From: Streptomyces sp. ITFR-16
GTDB taxonomy: Bacteria; Actinomycetota; Actinomycetes; Streptomycetales; Streptomycetaceae
Assembly (NCBI RefSeq): GCF_031844705.1
Contig: NZ_CP134609.1
Location: 1,240,001-1,304,000, forward strand
Length of the DNA stretch: 64,000 nt
Direction of reading: 5' to 3'
Shown piece by piece: positions 9,901 to 18,900 of this stretch (position 1 is its first letter; every line of letters begins with the position of its first letter). The translations under genes and the position numbers were made by a program. The notes under the pieces are model-generated. The model was given only the letters and a program-made list of their open reading frames with translations. It was not told where the DNA came from and ran no database searches.

Positions 9901-10928
9901 ATGACGGCGTTGCGGAAGCCGGGGCCGTCGAAGCGGTGGCCGGCTGGAACAGCGGCACCGTCCACGACGACCACGACGAGCGGCTCGTCGCGGCCGGGCA
10001 CCGCGTCCGGGTCGAAGGCGGACCGCTCGGAGAACTCGCTGCCGAGCTGGCTCTCCAGGTCGGTGAAGGCGGAGGCGACCATACGCAACGGTCCGGCGCC
10101 GTCGGTCTCCTGGGGGTGCTGGTTGTGCGGGAGCCACTTGACCCACTCCCACTCGGCCCGGTGCTCGTCATCGGCGCAGACCGCGATCCACACCTCTTCC
10201 GGCGGGTGGAAGACCGCGAGCTGGCTCAGCGCGGCGCGCAGCATGGCCCGGGCGGCGTCCTGGTCGCCACGCAGCAGCACCCGGGACCAGGAGCGCAGGT
10301 AGAGCGCGATGGGCTGGCCGGGCACAGTGCTGTAGGCGCGGATGAAGCGGCGCAGGGCGTGCGCGCACAGCGGTTCGAGGTCCTCGACCGGCTTGGTAGA
10401 GACAGGGTTGAGCCGCAGGGCGAACTGCTGGTCACCCACAGCGATGCGCAGCTCGGCGAAGTCGACGTCCTTGGTACGGCGTTCCCACAGACGGGTGGTG
10501 CGCACCATGGAGCGCAGCACGGTGGGCTCCGGGTGGCGCCAGGCGAGGGCAAGTTGCTGCTCGACGACGGTGCGCTGCACGGTCCGCCGACTCTGCGCGA
10601 GGTAACGCAGGTAGTCACGGCGTTCGCCGCGCAGCCGCTGCTTGCGGTCTCCCGCCTTGCGCATGACCTGGCCGATCATCATAGCGGCGGCGGCGAGCAC
10701 CATCATGCCGAGCGCAATGTACATGAAAATGCCGGATCCCTGCCCTCCCATGCGCAGAAACATCAGCATCATGGAGACCGACATCATGGCCATCGGCAGG
10801 TACGTCCACACTGCGGACGTGTCCGGCACGGTCTCCATGAGAGTCGGCGGCTCCTGCAGGGTCAACTCGCCGCTCGGCATGTCGGGTCCGCGGCGGCGGG
10901 CCGGACGACGGAACAGGACCACGCTCAA
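6945..10928 (-). CDS. eccC: EccC, FtsK/SpoIIIE-type T7SS motor ATPase (EccCa-EccCb fused)
   Basis: A 1327-residue inner-membrane ATPase, the motor and substrate receptor of type VII secretion. Two membrane helices lie near residues 40-62 and 67-87 (LPMAMMSVSMMLMFL; YIALGMMVLAAAAMMIG), followed by the usual stalk domain and three FtsK-like ATPase domains with Walker A motifs GATGSGKSE (near 486), GGSQSGKST (near 838) and GDTESGKTN (near 1126). Walker B-like strands include LFVVVDEFSELL and IFLVIDGW. The length fits the fused EccCa/EccCb form. The first codon is TTG at 10928 with GGAG 8 bp upstream; a GTG two codons further in is possible. The gene is transcribed opposite to the rest of the cluster: convergent with mycP and divergent from eccD. 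Confidence 0.97.
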   Translation of the reverse strand: MSVVLFRRPARRRGPDMPSGELTLQEPPTLMETVPDTSAVWTYLPMAMMSVSMMLMFLRMGGQGSGIFMYIALGMMVLAAAAMMIGQVMRKAGDRKQRLRGERRDYLRYLAQSRRTVQRTVVEQQLALAWRHPEPTVLRSMVRTTRLWERRTKDVDFAELRIAVGDQQFALRLNPVSTKPVEDLEPLCAHALRRFIRAYSTVPGQPIALYLRSWSRVLLRGDQDAARAMLRAALSQLAVFHPPEEVWIAVCADDEHRAEWEWVKWLPHNQHPQETDGAGPLRMVASAFTDLESQLGSEFSERSAFDPDAVPGRDEPLVVVVVDGAAVPAGHRFDGPGFRNAVILDLSGTLTWRPGRTTLRLDVTPETVALVRTDRSRKEQTTVLGRPDQVGPVAAETLARLISPYRMSLTADAAEPLSADMELTTLLGIPDLHRLDPDTLWRRHNGSARLRVPVAVGADGRPVELDIKESAQGGMGPHGMLIGATGSGKSELLRTLVLGLALTNSSETLNFVLVDFKGGATFLGLDELPHTSAVITNLADEAALVERMQDALHGELLRRQELLRSAGNYTSALEYERARAGGADLTPLPSLFVVVDEFSELLAAHREFMELFVMIGRLGRSLGVHLLLASQRLDEGRMHQLESHLSYRIGLRTFSAMESRGVLGVPDAYELPSQPGSGFLKSGVEALTRFRAAYVSGPYRRRGGAVAQARVASQVVPWSAEYVVPRAPAPAAVEPEPEEADDNSSLLSVALDRLRDAGPPAHRVWLPPLDTASPLDVLLQGLTVDPERGLTAPRWSGTGKLRIPVGLVDKPFEQRRDPLVVDLGAAGGHVAVAGGSQSGKSTVLRSLVMGLALTHTPREVQFYCLDFGGGTLSQLTGLPHVAGVAARLDTERIGRTVAEVTAVLTQREQFFLEHGIDSMATYRRRRAAGEFPDEPHGDIFLVIDGWSTVRQNFDQFIPTFNQIATGGLNYGIHLVVATSRWLELTAPVRDQAATRLELRLGDTMDSVVDIRKAAGVPRTPGRGLTVESKLHFLSALPRGDGSSDPETLSEGVGDLVERIAAAWNGPRAPQVRMLPHRLPVAELPAPELGQGQSLRLPLGRDEETLDTVWHDFSRTPHLVAVGDTESGKTNLLRVVADAIVSRYSPTEARILVVDYRRDLVEAVPEEYRLGHAVSIDALKQLVGGSAKALLTRMPGQEITPTRMRSADWWTGPRLFVLVDDYDMVGGGTVMDHPFSPLFDHLALGHELGLHIVVVRSATGAGRGLNDQLLRRLDEVNTPGILMSTPPSEGYVFGNVKPRVLPPGRALHIVRRKPVLIQTALAAGTEEA

Positions 10929-11260
10929 CGCTGGGGCTCCTTAGCGGTCTCCGCTCACGCGGCGGTAGCGGGGGGTCCCGGGAGGGGAACGGCACGGCCG
11001 GGCCGCACGTACGGCAGTGTCCCGGGATGCCCGGACGGTACGCACGGTGCACGCTGCCGGGGCTCCCGTCGACGACGGTCTAAGGGAGTGACAGTAGTGT
11101 GCACCCCGTCAACTCCGTAAGTCCACGTCACCCCCTCCCTCCGCGCCCTCACCACCAGTTCACCAGTCACCCGTCTCATTCGCGCCACCTCCCCTTCAGC
11201 AGCCTGCAACACCGCACACCACACCCTCCGTTCCGACGCTCAGGAGACGTGAGCCCCGGT
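10929..11260. promoter_or_regulatory. divergent eccC/eccD regulatory region
   Basis: These 332 bp between the divergent eccC and eccD genes contain no convincing gene. GGAG near 10937-10940 serves eccC and AGGAG at 11242-11246 serves eccD. A poly-pyrimidine stretch fills about 11125-11240. Promoters for both directions must lie here or further inside, but no hexamer pair is strong enough to call. Confidence 0.4.
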
Positions 11261-12661
11261 ATGACCGACACTTCCGTGGCCGACCTGTGCCACCTGACCG
11301 TGCGTGCCCCGAGCCGCACCATCGACCTCGCTGTTCCCTCCGACGTACCGGTGGCCGACCTGCTGCCGACCGTGCTGCGGTACGCAGGCGAGGACATCGA
11401 GGAGTCCGGCCTCGAACACGACGGCTGGATACTCCAGCGCCTCGGTGGACCACCGCTGGACGAGGAGGCGACACTGGCATCCCTCGGGCTGACCGACGGC
11501 GATCTCCTGTATCTGCGGCCGCACACCGATGCGCTGCCCGAGGTACGCCTGGACGACCTGGTCGACGGGATAGCTTCGGTCACCCGGGACCGGCTGCACG
11601 ACTGGGGCGAGGGGGCTGCACGGAACCTGCTGCGCGTCCTGATTGCCGTGGCCGTGCTGGCCGGTCTGGCGCTGCTGGCGTGGCCCGGCACATCGGTGGC
11701 GCTGCGCGCGGGCGGGGCCATCGCCACCGGCGCACTGCTGCTGGCAGGCGCAGCCTCGGCAAGCCGGGCGTTGGACGACGGCACGACCGGCGCGGTCCTC
11801 GGCCTGCTGGCGTCCCCCGCGCTGGCGCTGGCGGGCTGGCTGGTGCCGGGCGGTGAACTGAGCGGCCCCCAGGGCCACCAGGTGCTGGGCGCGAGGCTGT
11901 TGGGCGCGGCGGCGGCCTGGGCGGGCTGCGCGGTGCTCGCACTGGCGGCCACGGCGGTACGCACGCCGCTGTTTCTGGCCTCCGCGCTGGTCGCGTTCGC
12001 CGCGGCGGTCGGCGGCGCGGTGATGGCTCTCTTCGATCTACGGGCGGCCACCGCGGCGGGCGTGGTGGCGATGCTCACGGTGCTGCTCGGCGGTCTGGTG
12101 CCGGCGCTGTCGTTCCGGCTCGCTGGGATGCGGATGCCGGCCCTGCCGACCAACGCCCAGCAGCTTCAAGAAGGCATCGATCCCTACCGGGGCAACGATG
12201 TAGCGGTCCGCACCGGACTGGCCGGCGAATGGATGACAGCGCTGTACGGGGCGACGGGCGTGCTGGCGTCGGCCTGCCTGGTGGCGCTCGCGCACCGGCC
12301 TGCGCTGCCCGCATTGCTGTGCGCGCTGGTGCTGTCGCTCCTGCTGGTCCTGCACGGCCGGGGCCTGGTGAACACCACGCAGCGGCTGGTGCTGGTGCTG
12401 CCCGGCGCTTGGGGTCTGCTGCTGCTGGCGTTCGGCTGGGGCCTGGAGCTGACCGGTCTTGACCGGGCACTCCTGGTGGTGGGTCTGCTGGTGGTCGCGG
12501 TAGTGCTGACGATCGCGGTGTGGACAGTGCCGGGCCGCCGTCTGGTGCCCTACTGGGGTCGGGCTGCGGAGCTGCTGCACTCCCTGCTTGCGATCTCCCT
12601 GCTGCCGCTCACTCTCTGGCTGCTGGGCGTCTTCGGCGCCCTGCGCGGCTGGAACGGCTGA
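11261..12661 (+). CDS. eccD: EccD, polytopic T7SS channel component with YukD-like N terminus
   Basis: A 466-residue inner-membrane protein. Residues about 1-85 form a ubiquitin-like YukD domain (CHLTVRAPSRTIDLAVPSDV...), followed after about residue 125 by about 11 strongly hydrophobic helices, the standard EccD plan. EccD dimers form the membrane vestibule of the ESX pore. The start is taken as ATG 11261, where the YukD fold begins; an in-frame GTG at 11249 is an alternative, the AGGAG at 11242-11246 being rather far from the ATG and very close to the GTG. An in-frame extension up to 11099 is low-complexity and unlikely to be translated. eccB follows after 53 bp on the same strand. Confidence 0.93.
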   Translation: MTDTSVADLCHLTVRAPSRTIDLAVPSDVPVADLLPTVLRYAGEDIEESGLEHDGWILQRLGGPPLDEEATLASLGLTDGDLLYLRPHTDALPEVRLDDLVDGIASVTRDRLHDWGEGAARNLLRVLIAVAVLAGLALLAWPGTSVALRAGGAIATGALLLAGAASASRALDDGTTGAVLGLLASPALALAGWLVPGGELSGPQGHQVLGARLLGAAAAWAGCAVLALAATAVRTPLFLASALVAFAAAVGGAVMALFDLRAATAAGVVAMLTVLLGGLVPALSFRLAGMRMPALPTNAQQLQEGIDPYRGNDVAVRTGLAGEWMTALYGATGVLASACLVALAHRPALPALLCALVLSLLLVLHGRGLVNTTQRLVLVLPGAWGLLLLAFGWGLELTGLDRALLVVGLLVVAVVLTIAVWTVPGRRLVPYWGRAAELLHSLLAISLLPLTLWLLGVFGALRGWNG

Positions 12662-12714
12662 TGGCCCGGCCGGGCACCGCGACGACGACGAACCACTGAG
12701 AGCAGGAGGCAACC

Positions 12715-14337
12715 GTGCGGTCCAAGCGCGACCAGGTGCAGGCACACACATTCATGATGGGGCGGCTCACGTCGGGCATGCTGCTGGCCGACCCGGACGC
12801 CCCGGAGAGCCCGCTGGGCCGCACCACTCGTGGTGCGCTGATCGGCATCATCGTCGGCATCCTGATCGCCGCCGGCGCCTTTGTCTACGGGCTGCTCCGG
12901 CCGGGCGGCAACGATTCCTGGCGCGGCGGCGACAGCCTGATCGTCAACAAGGACACGGGCGCGCGCTACCTGTACTCGGACGGCCGGCTGCGTCCGGTGC
13001 GCAACTACGCGTCGGCGCTGCTGATCGGCGGCGCTGGCCTGAAGACCACCACCGTGGGCACGAACTCGCTGAAGGGCACCCCCGTGGGCGCACCCGTCGG
13101 CATCGCCGGCGCCCCTGACGGCGTACCGGACCCCGGTGACCTGGAGAGGTCGGCGTGGGAGGTGTGCTCCACCGGCGGCGGCGAGGAGACCACGCTGGTG
13201 CCGGGTGCGCCGGTGGAGAACCTGCCGATCGGCGCGGGTTCGGCACTGGTGGTGCAGGGACCGGACAACCGTACCTACCTGATGTGGCAGGGCAGTCGTC
13301 TGGAGCTGGACGAGAAGTCGGGCGCCGCGGAGTCGCTCGGTTACGGCGCGGTGGCGCCCCGTCCAGTATCAGCGGCGTTCCTCGACACCTTGGTCAGCGG
13401 CCCGAAACTGGCCACCCCTAAGGTCACGGGCCGGGGTGCGAAGGGGCCGGTGCTGGCAGGCAGGAAGACCCGGGTCGGGCAGGTGGTCCGGGTGACTGCC
13501 GGCTCCGGCAGCCAGGACTACGTAGTCCAGAAGGACGGTCTGCACGCGGTGACGGCCACTCAGTCGGCGCTGCTGCTGGGCGACCCCGACACCCGCAGGA
13601 AGGCGTACGCCGACGCGTCCCCGGCAGCCGTGGCGATCGGGGTCTCCGACCTGCGCGCCCATCAGGCTCCGGGCACGGCGGGCAGCGACCCGTCGGTGAC
13701 CGGGCTGCCGGACAGCCCGCCGTCGGCTCTGCGCCTGCCCACCGGGCAAGCGGCGTGCACACGGATCGATCCGGACGGTGGCGCAGTGCGGGTGACATCG
13801 GTGCGGATCGCGGAGACGGTGCTGTCGCCTTACGCCGCGGCCGACTCCACGGCGCTGATCCCGGCCTGTGTGACAGTGGACCACGTGGTGACGCGTCCAG
13901 GGCGCGGCACACTGGTACGGGTGCTGGGCGCGGCAGGAGCGACGGTCGGCAACACCACGTTCCTGGTAGGCGACGACGGGGTGAAGTACCGCGTCGCTGA
14001 CGCGGAGGCACTGGCCGCCCTCGGCTACTCGGACGGGGACGCAGTGAAGGTGCCGTCCACGCTGCTGTCCTTGCTGCCCACCGGCCCGGACCTCAACACG
14101 AAGGCTGCGGCCCGGTCGGCGTCGGACACGGGCGCAGGAAAAGCGGCGAGCCCTGCGACACAGTGCGCAGCCACCGGCGCGGAAGGCGGCGGGGCGCGGG
14201 CAACCTCCCGCAGCGCCGGTTCGGCGGTCGCCGGAGTCACCACGGCCAGCGGCGCCGGATCGGGCGTCAGGGCGGGTGCTTCGAGCACTGGAGAACCTGA
14301 TTCGGGCGCCTTCGCGTCCCACCGCCCTGCCGGCTGA
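12715..14337 (+). CDS. eccB: EccB, T7SS core complex protein with large outer domain
   Basis: A 540-residue protein with the EccB signature N terminus (MRSKRDQVQAHTFMMGRLTS), one membrane helix near 41-63 (GALIGIIVGILIAAGAFVYGL) and a large extracytoplasmic domain with paired cysteines (EVCSTGG, QAACTRID, IPACVTVD) and internal repeats. EccB forms a ring on the outer face of the ESX core complex. GTG 12715 is the start, with AGGAGG at 12704-12709. The last ~80 residues are Ala/Gly/Ser-rich and probably disordered. It closes the core block eccD-eccB; no gene resembling EccE follows. Confidence 0.93.
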   Translation: MRSKRDQVQAHTFMMGRLTSGMLLADPDAPESPLGRTTRGALIGIIVGILIAAGAFVYGLLRPGGNDSWRGGDSLIVNKDTGARYLYSDGRLRPVRNYASALLIGGAGLKTTTVGTNSLKGTPVGAPVGIAGAPDGVPDPGDLERSAWEVCSTGGGEETTLVPGAPVENLPIGAGSALVVQGPDNRTYLMWQGSRLELDEKSGAAESLGYGAVAPRPVSAAFLDTLVSGPKLATPKVTGRGAKGPVLAGRKTRVGQVVRVTAGSGSQDYVVQKDGLHAVTATQSALLLGDPDTRRKAYADASPAAVAIGVSDLRAHQAPGTAGSDPSVTGLPDSPPSALRLPTGQAACTRIDPDGGAVRVTSVRIAETVLSPYAAADSTALIPACVTVDHVVTRPGRGTLVRVLGAAGATVGNTTFLVGDDGVKYRVADAEALAALGYSDGDAVKVPSTLLSLLPTGPDLNTKAAARSASDTGAGKAASPATQCAATGAEGGGARATSRSAGSAVAGVTTASGAGSGVRAGASSTGEPDSGAFASHRPAG

Positions 14338-14548
14338 GACGATCGGCACACCCATGAACAGGCTCAAAAGGGGCTGTTGCGCGCGGCGCGTGACCTCTTC
14401 GGTCTCCGGAGATGTTTCCCAACGGTTAATGACTTTGGAAAATATTGATCTTCAACCTCAGATCTACCTCAGCTTGTTGTCTTTTCAACTGGCCGGACTC
14501 TAGGCTCGCGTTGCTCGTTTCAAGATCCGACTTACGAAAGGTGGGACG
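14338..14548 (+). promoter_or_regulatory. AT-rich promoter region of the Esx substrate genes
   Basis: The 211 bp in front of the first Esx gene are strikingly AT-rich from about 14400 to 14535 compared with the genes on both sides. A plausible sigma-70-type promoter is TTGTCT (14477-14482), an 18-bp spacer, then TAGGCT (14501-14506), placing the transcription start about 35-40 bp before the ATG. AAAGGTGGG just before 14549 is the ribosome site. This suggests the substrate genes are transcribed separately from the machinery. Confidence 0.45.
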
Positions 14549-14887
14549 ATGGCGGGAGACGGCCAGCAGTCAAGCGAATCATCAACCCGGAACGGTATCC
14601 AGGCACTCGAATCGGCCTTCAGCGGGATCATGAAGATCCGCCAGGACGTCGACAGCACGAAGTCCACCCTGGGCTCGGGCTACCAGGGCAGTGACGGCGG
14701 CCAGTACGGCCAGCTCCTCGCCCAGTGGGACGGCCAGTGCAACGTCATCCTTAAGAACCTTGAGGACGTCATCGACCGGCTGAACCAGAGCCTCGTCGAG
14801 CACAACAAGACCCAGGGTTCATCGAATGACGCGATCAACCAGGCGTACAACACCTCCCAGTCAGCCTTCGATCAGCTGGTCGGCTGA
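14549..14887 (+). CDS. Esx/WXG100-family small secreted protein (WXG degenerate)
   Basis: A 112-residue, all-helical, signal-less protein of Esx size, first of a pair. The turn between the two predicted helices, where WXG should be, reads GSGYQGSD, so Tyr replaces Trp. The C-terminal part (AYNTSQSAFDQLVG) does not strictly match the YxxxD/E export signal. Pairing with the next gene suggests an Esx heterodimer in which the partner carries the canonical motifs. It begins at ATG 14549 behind AAAGGTGGG. The low-GC promoter region in front probably drives it. Confidence 0.85.
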   Translation: MAGDGQQSSESSTRNGIQALESAFSGIMKIRQDVDSTKSTLGSGYQGSDGGQYGQLLAQWDGQCNVILKNLEDVIDRLNQSLVEHNKTQGSSNDAINQAYNTSQSAFDQLVG

Positions 14888-14975
14888 ACCTGGACGCCTC
14901 GCCGGCATCAAGGCCCTTCGGATACCTGCCGGATGGGCCACCCCCACCCTCAACACCGTGTGAAAGAGGCAGACC

Positions 14976-15299
14976 GTGGCAGACAACCTGAGCGACGGTG
15001 TCATCTACGTCAGCTACAACCACATGTCGAACGCGGCGGACGACATGGTGATGCAGACCAAGGCGATCGGGCAGACCCTGTCCAACCTCGAGGCAGAGCT
15101 CAGCGAGCTGTCCAAGACCTGGTACGGCAACGACGCCGACACCTATCGCCAGAAGCAGGCCGCCTGGGACGGCGCGGTGCAGAACATGGAGGTGCTGCTC
15201 ACCTCGCACGCGCAGCTTCTGAGCGACATATCCGGTAACTACAAGTACAGCGAGAACTCACTCAGCCAGATGTGGTCCGAGGTAACCATCGGCCGCTGA
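14976..15299 (+). CDS. WXG100-family T7SS substrate (Esx)
   Basis: A 107-residue helical hairpin protein with a clean WXG turn (TWYGND, about residues 48-53) and a C-terminal YKYSE that fits the YxxxD/E type VII export signal. The start is GTG 14976 behind AAAGAGG. It lies 88 bp after the first Esx gene and is followed at once by a strong hairpin. It is expected to dimerise with its neighbour and to be exported through EccC. Confidence 0.92.
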   Translation: MADNLSDGVIYVSYNHMSNAADDMVMQTKAIGQTLSNLEAELSELSKTWYGNDADTYRQKQAAWDGAVQNMEVLLTSHAQLLSDISGNYKYSENSLSQMWSEVTIGR

Positions 15300-15312
15300 G
15301 CCGGCCGCCTCG

Positions 15313-15345
15313 CCGCGCCGGCCGATCCCCCCTCGGCCGGCGCGG
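15313..15345 (+). terminator. hairpin after the Esx pair
   Basis: A perfect 13-bp stem, CCGCGCCGGCCGA (15313-15325) and TCGGCCGGCGCGG (15333-15345), with a 7-nt C-rich loop, 14 bp after the Esx stop. It probably attenuates transcription so that the Esx pair is made in excess over the downstream genes. Confidence 0.7.
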
Positions 15346-15414
15346 TACCGGCATCTCTCCGCATTGTCGCCGCGCCGCATGCCGGTACGGCGCGTTCCGC
15401 CACCGGAGGCACCC

Positions 15415-15861
15415 ATGGCAGACCTGACCCATCTGGATTCGACGGCGCTCAAGAACTTCAAGAACAACGATGTCGCGGACTTCATCACCGATCTGCTCAA
15501 CATCCGTAAGGACAACGCGGGTGTCCGCTCGCTCAAGAACCTGGTCGCGGAGACCGGTTCGGGCTCGGCGTCGGGCGACGCCAAGATGCTGCGCATCGGC
15601 CTGATGGGCGGCGGCGACAGCCAGGACCCGACCGGCGGCTCGGCACTGATCGAGGCAATGAAGACGCAGGGCGACGCGCTGGACGGCATCTTCAAGAGCC
15701 AGAAGATCCTTTTCGACGACATCGACTCCGCTCTTGAGGAAACCATCACCACGCTGCTGAAGACCCAGGGCGACAGCCTGGCCTCGATCGAGGGCGAGAA
15801 GTTGATGGACATCTTCGACACGGTCGACGACGACATGAGCGGTACTGGCTCCGACAACTGA
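15415..15861 (+). CDS. T7SS-associated protein of unknown function (148 aa)
   Basis: A 148-residue acidic, helical, soluble protein without signal peptide or membrane helix. ATG 15415 is chosen because GGAGG lies at 15405-15409; an upstream in-frame ATG at 15364 has no site. Visible features are repeated hydrophobic helices (GDALDGIFKSQKILFDDIDS, TLLKTQGDSLASIEGEKLM) and a very acidic tail (DTVDDDMSGTGSDN). There is no WXG motif. I do not recognise the family. Its position between the Esx pair and the long WXG-type protein, with hairpins on both sides, points to a substrate or chaperone role. Confidence 0.75.
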   Translation: MADLTHLDSTALKNFKNNDVADFITDLLNIRKDNAGVRSLKNLVAETGSGSASGDAKMLRIGLMGGGDSQDPTGGSALIEAMKTQGDALDGIFKSQKILFDDIDSALEETITTLLKTQGDSLASIEGEKLMDIFDTVDDDMSGTGSDN

Positions 15862-15867
15862 CGCGGG

Positions 15868-15903
15868 CGCCGGGCCGGCTTCCGTCCGTCGCCCGGCCCG
15901 GCG
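15868..15903 (+). terminator. hairpin after the 148-aa T7SS gene
   Basis: A 9-bp stem, CGCCGGGCC (15868-15876) pairing with GGCCCGGCG (15895-15903), followed by a C/T-rich run. It lies directly behind the stop at 15861 and resembles the hairpin at 15313-15345, so this gene too seems to be a semi-independent transcription step. Confidence 0.55.
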
Positions 15904-15953
15904 TCCCCCTCCTCCCACCTCCCCTCCCTCAGCCCCAGCAGCGGAGTCCGTCC

Positions 15954-18900
15954 ATGGCCGACGACGGCAGCAGTACTTCCGGAACGCCCACCTACGACCC
16001 GGACGACTACTACGCCCAGGCGATCACCAACTTCACCGGCTACACCATCCCGGCCCGCTCCAGCCTGTTCAACTCCCTCAGCAGCGACAGCGGCGACGAC
16101 TTCTCCGACCTCAAGCTGTTCCGGATGGAGATCTCCGGGCAGTCCATGCGCGCGGTATCCACTGAGGACTACACGGCGCTCAGCGGCTTCCAGAAGAGCA
16201 AGGGTGAGGACTACGACCTGGCCTTCTACGACGCGGGCGGCGACGGCGCGCACACCAGCGTGAGCCTGAAGAAGGCGCGGATCGTGATGATCGGCGTCGG
16301 CGTCGGCGAAGACGGCCGTGCCGACCTATGGGGGGACGGAACGGTCTCCGGCGGCGGCGAGTTCGAGGGCTCGTACTCACACGTCCAGTGGGACTCCGGC
16401 CCGATGGCCCAGTACATCTCCGGCAGCAAACTGGCTCTGGACGAGCTGCTGAACAACCACACCACCAAGGGCTGGAGCTTCAGCAACCTGTCGGTCCTCG
16501 ATGGCAACGCGGTCGACTTCAAGTCCTTCGAGGAGACGGGGCAGTCCTTCGACCGGGCGATGCAGTTTTTCAAGGATCACTCGGACGTCGTCAACGGGTG
16601 GATGAAGTCGCTCGGCGAGGACCAGGCCGCCTGGAAGGGCAAGGCGGCAAGCCTCTTCTGGCACCTGCTGGACGAGCTGAAGACCAACTACGAAGGGTAC
16701 GTCTCGCAGTTGGGCGGCCGTGACTACAGCCCGAAGAACACCACAGTGGGCGGATACGTCCCCAGGTCGAAGCTGAGCGACGCACTGGCTGCCGCGCAGA
16801 CCGCACTCAAGGACGCGGTCACCAGCCTTCAGGCGGCATGGAACAACTGGGCCAAGGACGGGCAGCACGACCCGCACAGGCACTTGGTGAAGGTGCTGGA
16901 CGACGTGTCCGCCTTCGTCCTCAGGGACAACATCCAGCACGTGAACGTCAAGACCCAGTACTACGGTGGGTACGGTGGTGGCGGTTCGTACAAGTCCTAC
17001 TCGACCACGGCGGAGTTCAAGCAGACCTCCGAGTACGGCGACCTCACCGAGCACACCACCTGGAAGAAGATCGCCGACGCGGCCGTCAAGAGCTGGTCGG
17101 ACCACGCCGACTTGATGCTGAAGCAGCCGGCCATCGACGCCCTCAGCAACGTGAAGTCAGCCTGGGCCGACGTGACGGACGCCTTCGGCCAAGAGGTCAC
17201 CAACAAGAACTCCGAGACACTGGCCGAGGTCCTCGCCGAGGAAGAGGCCGACATCGCGGAGGAAGAGGCCAACGCCAACAACGACAAGCTGAACGACTAC
17301 CTCGACGGGCTCAACAACAACATCAACACGATCGGTGACGGTCTCAACGACCTCAACGACGGACTGAACGACAGCCTCAACGACCTGGGCGACGGGTTCA
17401 AGGACCTCAACGACGGGCTCAACGACAGCCTCAACGGGCTGGGCGACGGGTTCAAGGACCTCAACGACGGGCTCAACGACAACCTGAACGGGCTGAATGA
17501 CGGTCTCAATAACAGTCTCAACGGGATCAACGACGGCCTCAACGAGAGTCTGAACGGCCTCGGCGCAGGTCTCAACGGTCTCGGCGACGGCGTCAACAAC
17601 CTCGGTGACGGTCTCAACAACAACTTCACCACGCTCAACGACGGGCTGAACAACAGCCTGGGCGATGGCCTGGGCCTGAACGGGGACCCGAACTCCCCGC
17701 TCGGAGGACCGAACCCGGACGTACCGGTGGCTCCGCTCACCTCGCTGCTGAACAACGGCCTGACCAACGACGGCCTGAACGACCTGGACAGGACCGGGGG
17801 GTCCTCATTGCTGAACTCCCCCACCGGGGGCAACACCCAGCTCAACGACGACGGCACACTGACCACGAAGTTCCCCGACGGCTCGACGCAGACCATCGAC
17901 CCACGCACGGGCCTGGTCACCAGCACCTCGCCGAAGGGCGTGACGTCGACCTCGCAGCTCAACCCGGGCACCCGCCTGTTGAACCCGGACGGATCGACCA
18001 CCACGCTCAACGACGACGGCACGCTCACCACCACCTTCCCGGACGGTTCGAGTCAGACCCTCGATCCGAAGACCGGCCACGTGGAGACCCTCAACCCGGA
18101 CGGCAGCCTGTCCGAGTCGACACTGACCCCGACCGACGGCGCCTTCACCAACCCGGGCGGCTCCACGTCTCAGCTCAACGGCGATGGCACGCTCACCACG
18201 AAGTTTCCCGACGGCTCGACGGAAACCCTCAACCCGGACACCGGCCAGGTCACCGTCACCGATTCCTCGGGCAACGTCACCACCCACCAGCTCAACCCAG
18301 GTGAGTCGTTCACCAACCCGGACGGCTCCACCACAACCCTGAACAACGACGGCACACTCACCACGAAGTTCCCCGACGGCTCGACGCAGACCCTCAACCC
18401 GGACACCGGGCAGCTCACCACAACCGACGCCGCCGGACACTCCACCACCACCGATCTGAATCCAGCCCCGAACACGTTCACCACACCGGACGGGTCCACT
18501 TCGCAGATCAACCCGGACGGCACCGTCAGCACCCACTTCCCGGACGGTTCGACGGAGATCCTGAACCCGGACACCGGTCAGATCACCGTCACCGATCCCT
18601 CGGGCAACGTCACCACCCACCAGCTCAACCCAGGTGAGTCGTTCACCAACCCGGACGGCTCCACCACAACCCTGAACAACGACGGCACACTCACCACAAC
18701 GTTTCCCGACGGTTCCAAGCAGGTCCTCGACCCGGATACGGGCCGGCTGACCACCACGGACGCGGCCGGGCACACCACCACGACCGACCTGGACGGCAAC
18801 GGCCCGTCCCTCGACACCCGTATCCCGGACCTCAACAGCCTCAACCACAACGGTCCGGACACCAACGGACTCAACACCCAGAGCCTCGACGGCCCGCATA

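Noticed and set aside
7416..11120. 1234-codon open frame antisense to eccC
   Set aside because: Opposite strand encodes a complete EccC with three Walker A motifs; the antisense product has no recognisable sequence.
15415..15861. Candidate EccE
   Set aside because: EccE has N-terminal membrane helices and is much longer; this protein is soluble and 148 residues.
17335..18795. CRISPR-like regular repeats
   Set aside because: Repeats are contiguous, in frame and encode protein repeats; there are no unique spacers.
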